Part shown: positions 25,956-39,477 of the stretch, piece by piece
Numbering within the stretch: the first letter of the stretch is position 1
How the letters are laid out: every line of letters starts with the position of its first letter
DNA from: Apostichopus japonicus
Lineage: Eukaryota; Echinodermata; Holothuroidea; Aspidochirotida; Stichopodidae
Direction of reading: 5' to 3'
NCBI RefSeq assembly: GCF_037975245.1
Contig: NC_092576.1
Location: 26,985,611 to 27,049,610, forward strand
DNA length: 64,000 nucleotides
Notes under the pieces: generated by a model
Seen by the model: only the letters and a program-made list of their open reading frames with translations
The model's database searches: none
What the model was told of the DNA's origin: nothing
Program-made: the position numbers and the translations under genes

Positions 25956-28900
25956 TTATTTCCTCCTACCTGAGGATGTCACTTTATATCCTCCTACCTG
26001 AGGATGTCACTTTATTTCTTCCTACCTGAGGATGTCACTTTATTTCCTCCTACCTGAGGATGTCACTTTATTTCCTCCTACCTGAGGATGTCACTTTATT
26101 TCCTCCTACCTGAGGATGTCACTTTATATCCTCCTACCTGAGGATGTCACTTTATATCCTCCTACCTAAGGATGTCACTTTATTTCCTCCTTCCTGATGA
26201 TGTCACTTTATTTCCTCCTACCTGAGGATGTCACTTTATATCCTCCTACCTGAGGATGTCACTTTATATCCTCCTACCTAAGGATGTCACTTTATTTCCT
26301 CCTTCCTGAGGATGTCACTTTATTTCCTCCTACCTGAGGATGTCACTTTATTTCCTCCTACCTGAGGATGTCACTTTATATCCTCCTACCTGAGGATGTC
26401 ACTTTATATCCTCCTACCTAAGGATGTCACTTTATTTCCTCCTTCCTGAGGATGTCACTTTATTTCCTCCTACCTGAGGATGTCACTTTATATCCTCCTA
26501 CCTGAGGATGTCACTTTATTTCCTCCTACCTGAGGAAGTCACTTTATTTCTTCCTACCGGAAGATGTCACTTTATTTCCTCCTACCTGAGGATATCACTT
26601 TATTTCCTCCTACCTGAGGATGTCACTTTATATCCTCCTACCTATGGATGTCACTTTATATCCTCCTACCTATGGATGTCACTTTATTTCCTCCTACCTG
26701 AGGATGCCACTTTATTTCCTCCTACCTGAGGATGTCACTTTATATCCTCCTACCTGAGGATGTCACTTTATTTCCTCCTACCTGAGGAAGTCACTTTATT
26801 TCCTCCTACCTGAAGATGTCACTTTATATCCTCCTACCTATGGATGTCAGTTTATTTCCTCCTACCTGAGGATGTCACTTTATTTCTTCCTACCTGAGGA
26901 TGTCACTTTATTTCCTCCTACCTGAGGATGTCACTTTATTTCCTCCTACCTGAGGATGTCACTTTATATCCTCCTACCTGAGGATGTCACTTTATTTCCT
27001 CCTACCTGAGGATGTCACTTTATATCCTCCTACCTGAGGATGTCACTTTATATCCTCCTACCTATGGATGTAACTTTATTTCCTCCTACCTGAGGATGTC
27101 ACTTTATTTCCTCCTACCTGAGGATGTCACTTTATTTCCTCCTACCTGAGGATGTCACTTTATATCCTCCTACCTGAGGATGTCACTTAACTTCCTCCTA
27201 CCTGAGGATGTCACTTTATTTCCTCCTACCTGAGGATGTCACTTTATTTCCTCCTACCTGAGGATGTCACTTTATTTCCTCCTACCTGAGGATGTCACTT
27301 TATATCCTCCTACCTATGGATGTCACTTGATTTCCTCCTACCTGAGGATGTCACTTTATTTCCTCCTACCTGAGGATGTCACTTTATATCCTCCTACCTG
27401 AGGATGTCACTTTATATCCTCCTACCTGAGGATGTCACTATATTTCCTCCTACCTGAGGATGTCACTTTATATCCTCCTACCTGAGGATGTCACTTTATA
27501 TCCTCCTACCTGAGGATGTCACTTTATTTCTTCCTACCTGAGGATGTCACTTTATTTCCTCCTACCTGAGGATGTCACTTTATTTCCTCCTACCTGAGGA
27601 TGTCACTTTATTTCCTCCTACCTGAGGATGTCACTTTATTTCCTCCTACCTGAGGATGTCACTTTATATCCTCCTACCTGAGGATGTCACTTTATTTCCT
27701 CCTACCTGAGGAAGTCACTTTATTTCCTCCTACCGGAAGATGTCACTTTATTTCCTCCTACCTGAGGATGTCACTTTATATCCTCCTACCTAAGGATGTC
27801 ACTTTATTTCCTCCTACCTGAGGAAGTCACTTTATTTCCTCCTACCTGAGGATGTCACTTTATTTCCTCCTACCTGAGGATGTCACTTTATATCCTCCTA
27901 CCTGAGGATGTCACTTTATTTCCTCCTACCTGAGGATGTCACTTTATTTCCTCCTACCTGAGGATGTCACTTTATATCCTCCTACCTGAGGATGTCACTT
28001 TATATCCTCCTACCTATGGATGTCACTTTATTTCCTCCTACCTGAGGATGTCACTTTATTTCCTCCTACCTGAGGATGTCACTTTATTTCCTCCTACCTG
28101 AGGATGTCACTTTATTTCCTCCTACCTGAGGAAGTCACTTTATTTCCTCCTACCGGAAGATGTCACTTTATTTCCTCCTACCTGAGGATGTCACTTTATA
28201 TCCTCCTACCTAAGGATGTCACTTTATATCCTCCTACCTGAGGATGTCACTTTATATCCTCCTACCTAAGGATGTCACTTTATATCCTCCTACCTATGGA
28301 TGTCACTTTATTTCCTCCTACCTGAGGATGCCACTTTATTTCCTGATACCTGAGGATGTCACTTTATATCCTCCTACCTGAGGATGTCACTTTATTTCCT
28401 CCTACCTGAGGAAGTCACTTTATTTCCTCCTACCGGAAGATGTCACTTTATATCCTCCTACCTATGGATGTCACTTTATTTCCTCCTACCTGAGGATGTC
28501 ACTTTATTTCTTCCTACCTGAGGATGTCACTTTATTTCCTCCTACCTGAGGATGTCACTTTATTTCTTCCTACCTGAGGATGTCACTTTATTTCCTCCTA
28601 CCTGAGGATGTCACTTTATTTCCTCCTACCTGAGGATGTCACTTTATATCCTCCTACCTGAGGATGTCACTTTATTTCCTCCTACCTGAGGAAGTCACTT
28701 TATTTCCTCCTACCGGAAGATGTCACTTTATTTCCTCCTACCTGAGGATGTCACTTTATATCCTCCTACCTAAGGATGTCACTTTATATCCTCCTACCTG
28801 AGGATGTCACTTTATTTCCTCCTACCTATGGATGTCACTTTATTTCCTCCTACCTGAGGATGCCACTTTATTTCCTCCTACCTGAGGATGTCACTTTATA

Positions 28901-29063
28901 TCCTCCTACCTGAGGATGTCACTTTATTTTCTCCTACCTGAGGAAGTCACTTTATTTCCTCCTACCGGAAGATGTCACTTTATTTCCTCCTACCTGAGGA
29001 TGTCACTTTATATCCTCCTACCTATGGATGTCACTTTATTTCCTCCTACCTGAGGATGTCACT
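25956..29063 (+). repeat. Type I region, copy of 19.9-23.0 kb
   Basis: A type I stretch that repeats 19936-23043 at an offset of 6020, including TTCCTGATGATG (near 26195), CACTTGATTT, CACTATATTT and the TCCTGATACC marker at 28342. One private change is at 27072 (GTAACTTT). No gene is present. Confidence 0.83.
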
Positions 29064-32000
29064 TTATTTCCTCCTACCTAAGGATGTCACTTTATTTCCT
29101 CCTACCTGAGGATGTCACTTTATTCCCTCCTTCCTGAGGATGTCACTTTATTTTCTCCTACCTGAGGATGTCACTTTATTTCCTCCTACCTAAGGATGTC
29201 ACTTTATTTCCTCCTACCTAAGGATGTCACTTTATTCCCTCCTACCTAAGGATGTCACTTTATTCCCTCCTACCTGAGGATGTCACTTTATTTCCTCCTA
29301 CCTAAGGATGTCACTTTATTTCCTCCTACCTAAGGATGTCACTTTATTTCCTCCTACCTGAGGATGTCACTTTATTCCCTCCTACCTGAGGATGTCACTT
29401 TATTTCCTCCTACCTAGGGATGTCACTTTATTTCCTCCTACCTAAGGATGTCACTTTATTCCCTCCTACCTAAGGATGTCACTTTATTCCCTCCTACCTA
29501 AGGATGTCACTTTATTCCCTCCTACCTGAGGATGTCACTTTATTTCCTCCTACTTAAGGATGTCACTTTATTTCCTCCTACCTGAGGATGTCACTTTATT
29601 TCCTCCTACCTGAGGATATTACTTTATTTCCTCCCACCTGAGGATGTCACTTTATATCCTCCTACCTGAGGATGTCACTTTATTCCCTCCTTCCTGAGGA
29701 TATCACTTTATTCCCTCCTTCCTGAGGATATCACTTTATTTCCTCCTACCTGAGGATGTCACTTTTTTCCCTCCTACCTGAGGATGTCACTTTATTTCCT
29801 CCTACCTGAGGATGTCACTTTATTTTCTCCTACCTATGGATGTCACTTTATTTCCTCCTACCTGAGGATGCCACTTTATTTCCTCCTACCTGAGGATGTC
29901 ACTTTATATCCTCCTACCTGAGGATGTCACTTTATTTCCTCCTACCTGAGGAAGTCACTTTATTTCCTCCTACCGGAAGATGTCACTTTATTTCCTCCTA
30001 CCTGAGGATGTCACTTTATATCCTCCTACCTATGGATGTCACTTTATTTCCTCCTACCTGAGGATGTCACTTTATATCCTCCTACCTGAGGATGTCACTT
30101 TATTTCCTCCTACCTAAGGATGTCACTTTATTTCCTCCTACCTAAGGATGTCACTTTATTTCCTCCTACCTGAGGATGTCACTTTATTCCCTCCTACCTG
30201 AGGATGTCACTTTATTTCCTCCTACCTAAGGATGTCACTTTATTTCCTCCTACCTAAGGATGTCACTTTATTTCCTCCTACCTAAGGATGTCACTTTATT
30301 CCCTCCTACCTAAGGATGTCACTTTATTCCCTCCTACCTGAGGATGTCACTTTATTTCCTCCTACCTAAGGATGTCACTTTATTTCCTCCTACCTGAGGA
30401 TGTCACTTTATTTCCTCCTACCTGAGGATATCACTTTATTTCCTCCCACCTGAGGATGTCACTTTATATCCTCCTACCTGAGGATGTCACTTTATTCCCT
30501 CCTTCCTGAGGATATCACTTTATTCCCTCCTTCCTGAGGATGTCACTTTATTTCCTCCTACCTGAGGATGTCACTTTATTTCCTCCTACCTGAGGATGTC
30601 ACTTTATTCCCTCCTACCTGAGGATGTCACTTTATTTCCTCCTACCTAAGGATGTCACTTTATTTCCTCCTACCTAAGGATGTCACTTTATTTCCTCCTA
30701 CCTAAGGATGTCACTTTATTTCCTCCTACCTGAGGATGTCACTTTATTCCCTCCTACCTGAGGATGTCACTTTATTTCCTCCTACCTAAGGATGTCACTT
30801 TATATCCTCCTACCTAAGGATGTCACTTTATTTCCTCCTACCTAAGGATGTCACTTTATTCCCTCCTACCTAAGGATGTCACTTTATTCCCTCCTACCTG
30901 AGGATGTCACTTTATTTCCTCCTACCTAAGGATGTCACTTTATTTCCTCCTACCTGAGGATGTCACTTTATTTCCTCCTACCTGAGGATATCACTTTATT
31001 TCCTCCCACCTGAGGATGTCACTTTATATCCTCCTACCTGAGGATGTCACTTTATTCCCTCCTTCCTGAGGATATCACTTTATTCCCTCCTTCCTGAGGA
31101 TGTCACTTTATTTCCTCCTACCTGAGGATGTCACTTTATATCCTCCTACCTGAGGATGTCACTTTATTTCCTCCTACCTGAGGAAGTCACTTTATTTCCT
31201 CCTACCGGAAGATGTCACTTTATTTCCTCCTACCTGAGGATGTCACTTTATATCCTCCTACCTATGGATGTCACTTTATTTCCTCCTACCTGAGGATGTC
31301 ACTTTATTTCCTCCTACCTAAGGATGTCACTTTATTTCCTCCTACCTGAGGATGTCACTTTATTCCCTCCTTCCTGAGGATGTCACTTTATTTTCTCCTA
31401 CCTGAGGATGTCACTTTATTTCCTCCTACCTAAGGATGTCACTTTATTTCCTCCTACCTAAGGATGTCACTTTATTCCCTCCTACCTAAGGATGTCACTT
31501 TATTCCCTCCTACCTGAGGATGTCACTTTATTTCCTCCTACCTAAGGATGTCACTTTATTTCCTCCTACCTAAGGATGTCACTTTATTTCCTCCTACCTG
31601 AGGATGTCACTTTATTCCCTCCTACCTGAGGATGTCACTTTATTTCCTCCTACCTAGGGATGTCACTTTATTTCCTCCTACCTAAGGATGTCACTTTATT
31701 TCCTCCTACCTAAGGATGTCACTTTATTCCCTCCTACCTAAGGATGTCACTTTATTCGCTCCTACCTGAGGATGTCACTTTATTTCCTCCTACTTAAGGA
31801 TGTCACTTTATTTCCTCCTACCTGAGGATGTCACTTTATTTCCTCCTACCTGAGGATATTACTTTATTTCCTCCCACCTGAGGATGTCACTTTATATCCT
31901 CCTACCTGAGGATGTCACTTTATTCCCTCCTTCCTGAGGATATCACTTTATTCCCTCCTTCCTGAGGATATCACTTTATTTCCTCCTACCTGAGGATGTC

Positions 32001-32787
32001 ACTTTTTTCCCTCCTACCTGAGGATGTCACTTTATTTCCTCCTACCTGAGGATGTCACTTTATTTTCTCCTACCTATGGATGTCACTTTATTTCCTCCTA
32101 CCTGAGGATGCCACTTTATTTCCTCCTACCTGAGGATGTCACTTTATATCCTCCTACCTGAGGATGTCACTTTATTTCCTCCTACCTGAGGAAGTCACTT
32201 TATTTCCTCCTACCGGAAGATGTCACTTTATTTCCTCCTACCTGAGGATGTCACTTTATATCCTCCTACCTATGGATGTCACTTTATTTCCTCCTACCTG
32301 AGGATGTCACTTTATATCCTCCTACCTGAGGATGTCACTTTATTTCCTCCTACCTGAGGATGTCACTTTATTCCCTCCTTCCTGAGGATGTCACTTTATT
32401 TCCTCCTACCTGAGGATGTCACTTTATTTCCTCCTACCTAAGGATGTCACTTTATTTCCTCCTACCTAAGGATGTCACTTTATTCCCTCCTACCTAAGGA
32501 TGTCACTTTATTCCCTCCTACCTGAGGATGTCACTTTATTTCCTCCTACCTAAGGATGTCACTTTATTTCCTCCTACCTAAGGATGTCACTTTATTTCCT
32601 CCTACCTGAGGATGTCACTTTATTCCCTCCTACCTGAGGATGTCACTTTATTTCCTCCTACCTAAGGATGTCACTTTATTTCCTCCTACCTAAGGATTTC
32701 ACTTTATTTCCTCCTACCTAAGGATGTCACTTTATTCCCTCCTACCTAAGGATGTCACTTTATTCCCTCCTACCTGAGGATGTCACT
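29064..32787 (+). repeat. Type II cassette, IIb truncated
   Basis: IIa 29064-29847, spacer 252 bp, IIc 30100-31107 (36 units), spacer 196 bp, IIa 31304-32087, spacer 280 bp, then a IIb cut after 15 units (32368-32787). Spacer lengths equal those at 13469-17416. Each IIa starts 2240 bp (80 units) after the last: 29064, 31304, 33544. TTATTCGCTCC near 31755 is a private variant creating a rare CpG. Confidence 0.85.
32368..32787 (+). repeat. Type II block, class IIb truncated on the right (15 units)
   Basis: It begins like every IIb (TTATTCCC/TTCCTGAGG) and includes GGATTTCAC near 32695. It stops after a TTATTCCC/CCTGAGG unit, and the next unit is the type I GATGCC unit (32788). The expected GATATC, CTCCCACC, TTTTTCCC and TTATGGCC portion is missing, consistent with a deletion by unequal exchange. 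Confidence 0.82.
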
Positions 32788-33543
32788 TTATTTCCTCCTA
32801 CCTGAGGATGCCACTTTATTTCCTCCTACCTGAGGATGTCACTTTATATCCTCCTACCTGAGGATGTCACTTTATTTCCTCCTACCTGAGGAAGTCACTT
32901 TATTTCCTCCTACCGGAAGATGTCACTTTATATCCTCCTACCTATGGATGTCACTTTATTTCCTCCTACCTGAGGATGTCACTTTATTTCTTCCTACCTG
33001 AGGATGTCACTTTATTTCCTCCTACCTGAGGATGTCACTTTATTTCTTCCTACCTGAGGATGTCACTTTATTTCCTCCTACCTGAGGATGTCACTTTATT
33101 TCCTCCTACCTGAGGATGTCACTTTATATCCTCCTACCTGAGGATGTCACTTTATTTCCTCCTACCTGAGGAAGTCACTTTATTTCCTCCTACCTATGGA
33201 TGTCACTTTATTTCCTCCTACCTGAGGATGTCACTTTATATCCTCCTACCTAAGGATGTCACTTTATATCCTCCTACCTGAGGATGTCACTTTATTTCCT
33301 CCTACCTATGGATGTCACTTTATTTCCTCCTACCTGAGGATGCCACTTTATTTCCTCCTACCTGAGGATGTCACTTTATATCCTCCTACCTGAGGATGTC
33401 ACTTTATTTTCTCCTACCTGAGGAAGTCACTTTATTTCCTCCTACCGGAAGATGTCACTTTATTTCCTCCTACCTGAGGATGTCACTTTATATCCTCCTA
33501 CCTATGGATGTCACTTTATTTCCTCCTACCTGAGGATGTCACT
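32788..33543 (+). repeat. Type I spacer of 27 units before IIa
   Basis: 756 bp of GATGCC, GAGGAAG/CCGGAAG, TTCTTCC and CTATGG units in the order that precedes IIa elsewhere (12.74-13.47, 22.31-23.04 and 28.33-29.06 kb). It lacks the TCCTGATACC unit expected 722 bp upstream of IIa, because the left edge is the truncation junction. At 33184 the unit after GAGGAAG is CTATGG instead of CCGGAAG, a private change. Confidence 0.8.
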
Positions 33544-34327
33544 TTATTTCCTCCTACCTAAGGATGTCACTTTATTTCCTCCTACCTGAGGATGTCACTT
33601 TATTCCCTCCTTCCTGAGGATGTCACTTTATTTTCTCCTACCTGAGGATGTCACTTTATTTCCTCCTACCTAAGGATGTCACTTTATTTCCTCCTACCTA
33701 AGGATGTCACTTTATTCCCTCCTACCTAAGGATGTCACTTTATTCCCTCCTACCTGAGGATGTCACTTTATTTCCTCCTACCTAAGGATGTCACTTTATT
33801 TCCTCCTACCTAAGGATGTCACTTTATTTCCTCCTACCTGAGGATGTCACTTTATTCCCTCCTACCTGAGGATGTCACTTTATTTCCTCCTACCTAGGGA
33901 TGTCACTTTATTTCCTCCTACCTAAGGATGTCACTTTATTCCCTCCTACCTAAGGATGTCACTTTATTCCCTCCTACCTAAGGATGTCACTTTATTCCCT
34001 CCTACCTGAGGATGTCACTTTATTTCCTCCTACTTAAGGATGTCACTTTATTTCCTCCTACCTGAGGATGTCACTTTATTTCCTCCTACCTGAGGATATT
34101 ACTTTATTTCCTCCCACCTGAGGATGTCACTTTATATCCTCCTACCTGAGGATGTCACTTTATTCCCTCCTTCCTGAGGATATCACTTTATTCCCTCCTT
34201 CCTGAGGATATCACTTTATTTCCTCCTACCTGAGGATGTCACTTTTTTCCCTCCTACCTGAGGATGTCACTTTATTTCCTCCTACCTGAGGATGTCACTT
34301 TATTTTCTCCTACCTATGGATGTCACT
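33544..34327 (+). repeat. Type II block, class IIa
   Basis: 784 bp with a complete IIa order: CTAGGG near 33896, CTTAAGG near 34032, GATATT near 34096, TTTTTCCC at 34244 and terminal TTATTTTC/CTATGG at 34300. It lies 2240 bp after the IIa at 31304. Confidence 0.85.
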
Positions 34328-34579
34328 TTATTTCCTCCTACCTGAGGATGCCACTTTATTTCCTCCTACCTGAGGATGTCACTTTATATCCTCCTACCTG
34401 AGGATGTCACTTTATTTCCTCCTACCTGAGGAAGTCACTTTATTTCCTCCTACCGGAAGATGTCACTTTATTTCCTCCTACCTGAGGATGTCACTTTATA
34501 TCCTCCTACCTATGGATGTCACTTTATTTCCTCCTACCTGAGGATGTCACTTTATATCCTCCTACCTGAGGATGTCACT

Positions 34580-35419
34580 TTATTTCCTCCTACCTAAGGA
34601 TGTCACTTTATTTCCTCCTACCTAAGGATGTCACTTTATTTCCTCCTACCTGAGGATGTCACTTTATTCCCTCCTACCTGAGGATGTCACTTTATTTCCT
34701 CCTACCTAAGGATGTCACTTTATTTCCTCCTACCTAAGGATGTCACTTTATTTCCTCCTACCTAAGGATGTCACTTTATTCCCTCCTACCTAAGGATGTC
34801 ACTTTATTCCCTCCTACCTGAGGATGTCACTTTATTTCCTCCTACCTAAGGATGTCACTTTATTTCCTCCTACCTGAGGATGTCACTTTATTTCCTCCTA
34901 CCTGAGGATATCACTTTATTTCCTCCCACCTGAGGATGTCACTTTATATCCTCCTACCTGAGGATGTCACTTTATTCCCTCCTTCCTGAGGATATCACTT
35001 TATTCCCTCCTTCCTGAGGATGTCACTTTATTTCCTCCTACCTGAGGATGTCACTTTATTTCCTCCTACCTGAGGATGTCACTTTATTCCCTCCTACCTG
35101 AGGATGTCACTTTATTTCCTCCTACCTAAGGATGTCACTTTATTTCCTCCTACCTAAGGATGTCACTTTATTTCCTCCTACCTAAGGATGTCACTTTATT
35201 TCCTCCTACCTGAGGATGTCACTTTATTCCCTCCTACCTGAGGATGTCACTTTATTTCCTCCTACCTAAGGATGTCACTTTATATCCTCCTACCTAAGGA
35301 TGTCACTTTATTTCCTCCTACCTGAGGATGTCACTTTTTTCCCTCCTACCTGAGGATGTCACTTTATTTCCTCCTACCTGAGGATGTCACTTTATTTTCT
35401 CCTACCTATGGATGTCACT
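34580..35419 (+). repeat. Fused type II block: IIc front joined to IIa tail (30 units)
   Basis: 34580 to about 35307 follows IIc at 30100-30827 (offset 4480), up to the TTATAT/CTAAGG unit at 35280. The next unit leads straight to TTTTTCCC (35336) and the TTATTTTC/CTATGG terminal unit, which are IIa features. The missing parts are the rest of IIc, the 196-bp spacer and the front of IIa. One in-register deletion explains all of it. Confidence 0.8.
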
Positions 35420-35699
35420 TTATTTCCTCCTACCTGAGGATGCCACTTTATTTCCTCCTACCTGAGGATGTCACTTTATATCCTCCTACCTGAGGATGTC
35501 ACTTTATTTCCTCCTACCTGAGGAAGTCACTTTATTTCCTCCTACCGGAAGATGTCACTTTATTTCCTCCTACCTGAGGATGTCACTTTATATCCTCCTA
35601 CCTATGGATGTCACTTTATTTCCTCCTACCTGAGGATGTCACTTTATATCCTCCTACCTGAGGATGTCACTTTATTTCCTCCTACCTGAGGATGTCACT

Positions 35700-36455
35700 T
35701 TATTCCCTCCTTCCTGAGGATGTCACTTTATTTCCTCCTACCTGAGGATGTCACTTTATTTCCTCCTACCTAAGGATGTCACTTTATTTCCTCCTACCTA
35801 AGGATGTCACTTTATTCCCTCCTACCTAAGGATGTCACTTTATTCCCTCCTACCTGAGGATGTCACTTTATTTCCTCCTACCTAAGGATGTCACTTTATT
35901 TCCTCCTACCTAAGGATGTCACTTTATTTCCTCCTACCTGAGGATGTCACTTTATTCCCTCCTACCTGAGGATGTCACTTTATTTCCTCCTACCTAAGGA
36001 TGTCACTTTATTTCCTCCTACCTAAGGATTTCACTTTATTTCCTCCTACCTAAGGATGTCACTTTATTCCCTCCTACCTAAGGATGTCACTTTATTCCCT
36101 CCTACCTGAGGATGTCACTTTATTTCCTCCTACCTAAGGATGTCACTTTATTTCCTCCTACCTGAGGATGTCACTTTATTTCCTCCTACCTGAGGATATC
36201 ACTTTATTTCCTCCCACCTGAGGATGTCACTTTATATCCTCCTACCTGAGGATGTCACTTTATTCCCTCCTTCCTGAGGATATCACTTTATTCCCTCCTT
36301 CCTGAGGATGTCACTTTATTTCCTCCTACCTGAGGATGTCACTTTTTTCCCTCCTACCTGAGGATGTCACTTTATTTCCTCCTACCTGAGGATGTCACTT
36401 TATTTTCTCCTACCTGAGGATGTCACTTTATGGCCTCCTACCTGAGGATGTCACT
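35700..36455 (+). repeat. Type II block, class IIb
   Basis: A complete 756-bp IIb with GGATTTCAC (36028), GATATC, CTCCCACC, TTTTTCCC (36341) and terminal TTATGGCC (36428). With flanks it equals 16.3-18.6 kb at an offset of 19039. Confidence 0.85.
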
Positions 36456-37798
36456 TTATTTCCTCCTACCTGAGGATGTCACTTTATTTCCTCCTACCTG
36501 AGGATGTCACTTTATATCCTCCTACCTATGGATGTCACTTTATTTCCTCCTACCTGAGGATGTCACTTTATTTCCTCCTACCTGAGGATGTCACTTTATA
36601 TCCTCCTACCTAAGGATGTCACTTTATTTCCTCCTTCCAGAGGATGTCACTTTATTTCCTCCTACCTGAGGATGTCACTTTATATCCTCCTACCTGAGGA
36701 TGTCACTTTATTTCTTCCTACCTGAGGATGTCACTTTATTTCCTCCTACCTGAGGATGTCACTTTATTTCCTCCTACCTGAGGATGTCACTTTATTTCCT
36801 CCTACCTGAGGATGTCACTTTATATCCTCCTACCTGAGGATGTCACTTTATATCCTCCTACCTAAGGATGTCACTTTATTTCCTCCTTCCTGAGGATGTC
36901 ACTTTATTTCCTCCTACCTGAGGATGTCACTTTATATCCTCCTACCTGAGGATGTCACTTTATTTCCTCCTACCTGAGGAAGTCACTTTATTTCCTCCTA
37001 CCGGAAGATGTCACTTTATTTCCTCCTACCTGAGGATGTCACTTTATTTCCTCCTACCTGAGGATGTCACTTTATATCCTCCTACCTATGGATGTCACTT
37101 TATATCCTCCTACCTGAGGATGTCACTTTATTTCCTCCTACCTGAGGATGCCACTTTATTTCCTCCTACCTGAGGATGTCACTTTATATCCTCCTACCTG
37201 AGGATGTCACTTTATATCCTCTTACCTGAGGATGTCACTTTATTTCCTCCTACCTGAGGAAGTCACTTAATTTCCTCCTACCGGAAGATGTCACTTTATA
37301 TCCTCCTACCTATGGATGTCACTTTATTTCCTCCTACCTGAGGATGTCACTTTATTTCTTCCTACCTGAGGATGTCACTTTATTTCCTCCTACCTGAGGA
37401 TGTCACTTTATTTCCTCCTACCTGAGGATGTCACTTTATATCCTCCTACCTGAGGATGTCACTTTATTTCCTCCTACGTGAGGATGTCACTTTATTTCCT
37501 CCTACCTGAGGATGTCACTTTATATCCTCCTACCTATGGATGTCACTTTATTTCCTCCTACCTGAGGATGTCACTTTATTTCCTCCTACCTGAGGATGTC
37601 ACTTTATATCCTCCTACCTGAGGATGTCACTTAACTTCCTCCTACCTGAGGATGTCACTTTATTTCTTCCTACCTGAGATGTCACTTTATTTCCTCCTAC
37701 CTGAGGATGTCACTTTATTTCCTCCTACCTGAGGATGTCACTTTATTTCCTCCTACCTGAGGATGTCACTTTATATCCTCCTACCTGAGGATGTCACT
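36456..37798 (+). repeat. Type I region with second 27-bp unit
   Basis: It repeats 17417-18.7 kb at an offset of 19039, with TTCCAGAGG near 36637, TCCTCTTACC near 37218, CACTTAATTTCC near 37265, TACGTGAGG near 37476 and CACTTAACTT near 37629. It ends abruptly at the tandem junction into a partial IIb. No gene is present. Confidence 0.8.
37660..37686 (+). repeat. 27-bp unit with 1-bp deletion (copy 2)
   Basis: Same CCTGAGATG deletion and same TTCTTCC background as at 18621. It follows a CACTTAACTT unit by the same spacing, so it is a copy of one event and not a new mutation. Confidence 0.92.
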
Positions 37799-38246
37799 TT
37801 ATTTCCTCCTACCTAAGGATTTCACTTTATTTCCTCCTACCTAAGGATGTCACTTTATTCCCTCCTACCTAAGGATGTCACTTTATTCCCTCCTACCTGA
37901 GGATGTCACTTTATTTCCTCCTACCTAAGGATGTCACTTTATTTCCTCCTACCTGAGGATGTCACTTTATTTCCTCCTACCTGAGGATATCACTTTATTT
38001 CCTCCCACCTGAGGATGTCACTTTATATCCTCCTACCTGAGGATGTCACTTTATTCCCTCCTTCCTGAGGATATCACTTTATTCCCTCCTTCCTGAGGAT
38101 GTCACTTTATTTCCTCCTACCTGAGGATGTCACTTTTTTCCCTCCTACCTGAGGATGTCACTTTATTTCCTCCTACCTGAGGATGTCACTATATTTTCTC
38201 CTACCTGAGGATGTCACTTTATGGCCTCCTACCTGAGGATGTCACT
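37799..38246 (+). repeat. Type II block, class IIb truncated on the left (16 units)
   Basis: It starts at the GGATTTCAC unit in the middle of IIb and runs to TTTTTCCC (38132), TTATTTTC and TTATGGCC (38219). The front 11 units are missing because this is the junction copy of the 1,791-bp tandem duplication. A private CACTATATTTTC occurs at 38191. Confidence 0.82.
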
Positions 38247-39450
38247 TTATTTCCTCCTACCTGAGGATGTCACTTTATTTCCTCCTACCTGAGGATGTCA
38301 CTTTATATCCTCCTACCTATGGATGTCACTTTATTTCCTCCTACCTGAGGATGTCACTTTATTTCCTCCTACCTGAGGATGTCACTTTATATCCTCCTAC
38401 CTAAGGATGTCACTTTATTTCCTCCTTCCAGAGGATGTCACTTTATTTCCTCCTACCTGAGGATGTCACTTTATATCCTCCTACCTGAGGATGTCACTTT
38501 ATTTCTTCCTACCTGAGGATGTCACTTTATTTCCTCCTACCTGAGGATGTCACTTTATTTCCTCCTACCTGAGGATGTCACTTTATTTCCTCCTACCTGA
38601 GGATGTCACTTTATATCCTCCTACCTGAGGATGTCACTTTATATCCTCCTACCTAAGGATGTCACTTTATTTCCTCCTTCCTGAGGATGTCACTTTATTT
38701 CCTCCTACCTGAGGATGTCACTTTATATCCTCCTACCTGAGGATGTCACTTTATTTCCTCCTACCTGAGGAAGTCACTTTATTTCCTCCTACCGGAAGAT
38801 GTCACTTTATTTCCTCCTACCTGAGGATGTCACTTTATTTCCTCCTACCTGAGGATGTCACTTTATATCCTCCTACCTATGGATGTCACTTTATATCCTC
38901 CTACCTGAGGATGTCACTTTATTTCCTCCTACCTGAGGATGCCACTTTATTTCCTCCTACCTGAGGATGTCACTTTATATCCTCCTACCTGAGGATGTCA
39001 CTTTATATCCTCTTACCTGAGGATGTCACTTTATTTCCTCCTACCTGAGGAAGTCACTTAATTTCCTCCTACCGGAAGATGTCACTTTATATCCTCCTAC
39101 CTATGGATGTCACTTTATTTCCTCCTACCTGAGGATGTCACTTTATTTCTTCCTACCTGAGGATGTCACTTTATTTCCTCCTACCTGAGGATGTCACTTT
39201 ATTTCCTCCTACCTGAGGATGTCACTTTATATCCTCCTACCTGAGGATGTCACTTTATTTCCTCCTACGTGAGGATGTCACTTTATTTCCTCCTACCTGA
39301 GGATGTCACTTTATATCCTCCTACCTATGGATGTCACTTTATTTCCTCCTACCTGAGGATGTCACTTTATTTCCTCCTACCTGAGGATGTCACTTTATAT
39401 CCTCCTACCTGAGGATGTCACTTAACTTCCTCCTACCTGAGGATGTCACT

Positions 39451-39477
39451 TTATTTCTTCCTACCTGAGATGTCACT
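39451..39477 (+). repeat. 27-bp unit with 1-bp deletion (copy 3)
   Basis: Identical deletion to copies at 18621 and 37660. It lies 1791 bp from copy 2 and 20830 bp from copy 1, the offsets of the two enclosing duplications. After it, unit starts fall at 28k-2 to the end of the window. Confidence 0.92.
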
